Source: Larix kaempferi (taxonomy: Eukaryota; Streptophyta; Pinopsida; Pinales; Pinaceae). Taken from it: 64,000 nt of DNA. Position 1 is the stretch's first letter. The number at the start of each line of letters is the position of its first letter. Location: NCBI GenBank assembly GCA_027924585.1, contig BSBM01000904.1, forward strand, positions 16,265,501 to 16,329,500, in the 5' to 3' direction. The notes under the pieces are model-generated. The model did not search any database. It was not told where the DNA came from and was given only the letters and a program-made list of their open reading frames with translations. The position numbers and the translations under genes were made by a program. Positions 62,820-64,000 of the stretch are shown piece by piece.

Positions 62820-63290
62820 TTCTATTATATTAAGAAAAGCAAACTGTACATAACCATGACCAAGATGTCCCAGAGTTCAGATCCAGCATGATCATGCATG
62901 ACTCCAAAAACCAGACATGCAAGTATCTAAAGTTTAACCATGTGATTGTACTACCTACGGTAGGAAGATCATAATGTTGGTTAGAAATAAGATGACGGTG
63001 TGTCCCCCACAAGCCAGGGGTTATGGCCAAAGCTTTCAAAATGTGGACTAATCTAAACCTACTAGGACTTAACCAAAAGCAAAACCAACTAAACCGACTT
63101 ATCATCATCAGAGAGAAGGATTGTCGTAAGACCAACACCTGGCTTGTTACAGTTCCCGTCATCATCCACAGTCGGAGGGCACCGCCTGTACATGAGTTAG
63201 GTGTTTGCAGTTAAATCTGGCGAAGGTCTGGTGAATGTCTTGCCCATGAGAGCCCTGGTTAGAGGCATCCAATTTGGTGCAATTTATGTC
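62820..63290. other. GC-richer block inside AT-rich DNA
   Basis: About 470 bases of balanced composition lie between strongly AT-rich stretches. A 111-codon minus ORF (62830-63165) and a 63-codon + ORF overlap here; neither is recognised. An inserted repeat is likely, but no target duplication was found. 63291-64000 is AT-rich with nothing else visible. Confidence 0.4.
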
Positions 63291-64000
63291 TAAAGTTTAA
63301 AAATATTAATATATATGTCTTTTTTATAGATATTTTAGATAATTTAAGTAATTTTGTAAAAGATATAATACAAACCTAAATGCAAATGAACTTTAAAAAA
63401 AAATTGTTGTATTTCATTTGTTTTATTTACTTCATACAATTTAAAAAAATATATAAAATTATTTATATTACAATTTCTTTAAACTAAAATAATATATTGT
63501 TTATTCTTATTCTATATTTATTTTCATTACATTATATTCAATTAATTAATTTAACTTATAAAATAATTTTTTTTTATAAATATTGAAATAATAAAAATTC
63601 ATATAAATTTGCTTATAAATAAAAATTCATATAAATAAAATATATTATGTTTAAAGTAGATATTAATACTTTAATTTTATATTTAATTAATCTTCACATT
63701 GAAATGTGTAAGTTTTATAAACTTTGTGTATTTTATTGTTTATGGGTTATTCATTATTTCATTGGTAAGGGTTATAATATGTTGTTTTATTCTGTAAATA
63801 ATATTATTTATTAAAAAATATAATATAATTTTAGATGTATATATAATGATTTTTATGAATTTAGTAATTATTTTTGTTTTTTAATTTTAAAATGAATTTT
63901 TAATAAAAATTTGAAAATTGTGTATTGGGAATTTGGTTTTTACATCTTCTCACTCATTTAAGATGGACATGTTTAGACATGGACATGGTCTTTATTATTT

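Overview
The window looks like nuclear DNA of a seed plant with a very large genome. A gymnosperm is the best guess, because one ordinary transporter gene is spread over about 49 kb by two giant introns (about 20.9 and 26.5 kb) packed with old, nested LTR retrotransposons. The species cannot be fixed from the sequence. I see no prokaryotic operon, CRISPR array, rRNA or tRNA gene.

The one host gene I can support runs on the + strand. It encodes a 466-residue major facilitator superfamily (MFS) transporter of the plant spinster-like group, in three coding exons: 11212-11834, 32733-32893 and 59379-59995. Both junctions obey GT-AG and keep the reading frame through split glycine codons. A splice acceptor sits one base before the ATG, so a further 5' exon is likely upstream and was not located.

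Layout. 1-7211: a gag-only Ty3/gypsy-like element, with the end of its 5' LTR, a tRNA-Asp type primer site, a 780-codon gag-like ORF and a long 3' LTR. 7212-11210: LTR-like and upstream non-coding DNA with a 312-bp tandem duplication. Intron 1 (11835-32732): a broken minus-strand copia element split by a solo LTR, a second solo LTR, a 0.93-kb tandem duplication, inverted LTR-related arms, and a copia-like 3' end lying between two copies of a 200-bp direct repeat. Intron 2 (32894-59378): a solo LTR, then a gypsy element of 14.7 kb with both LTRs and a CTTTA target duplication. That gypsy element holds a TIR element, which itself holds a 4.2-kb solo LTR, and its 3' LTR holds another solo LTR. 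A tRNA-derived SINE follows. 59996-64000: 3' flank, becoming very AT-rich.

Five solo LTRs keep exact 5-bp target-site duplications, so the order of insertion can be read directly. All recognisable transposon proteins are broken or incomplete, and the transporter is the only gene that looks functional.
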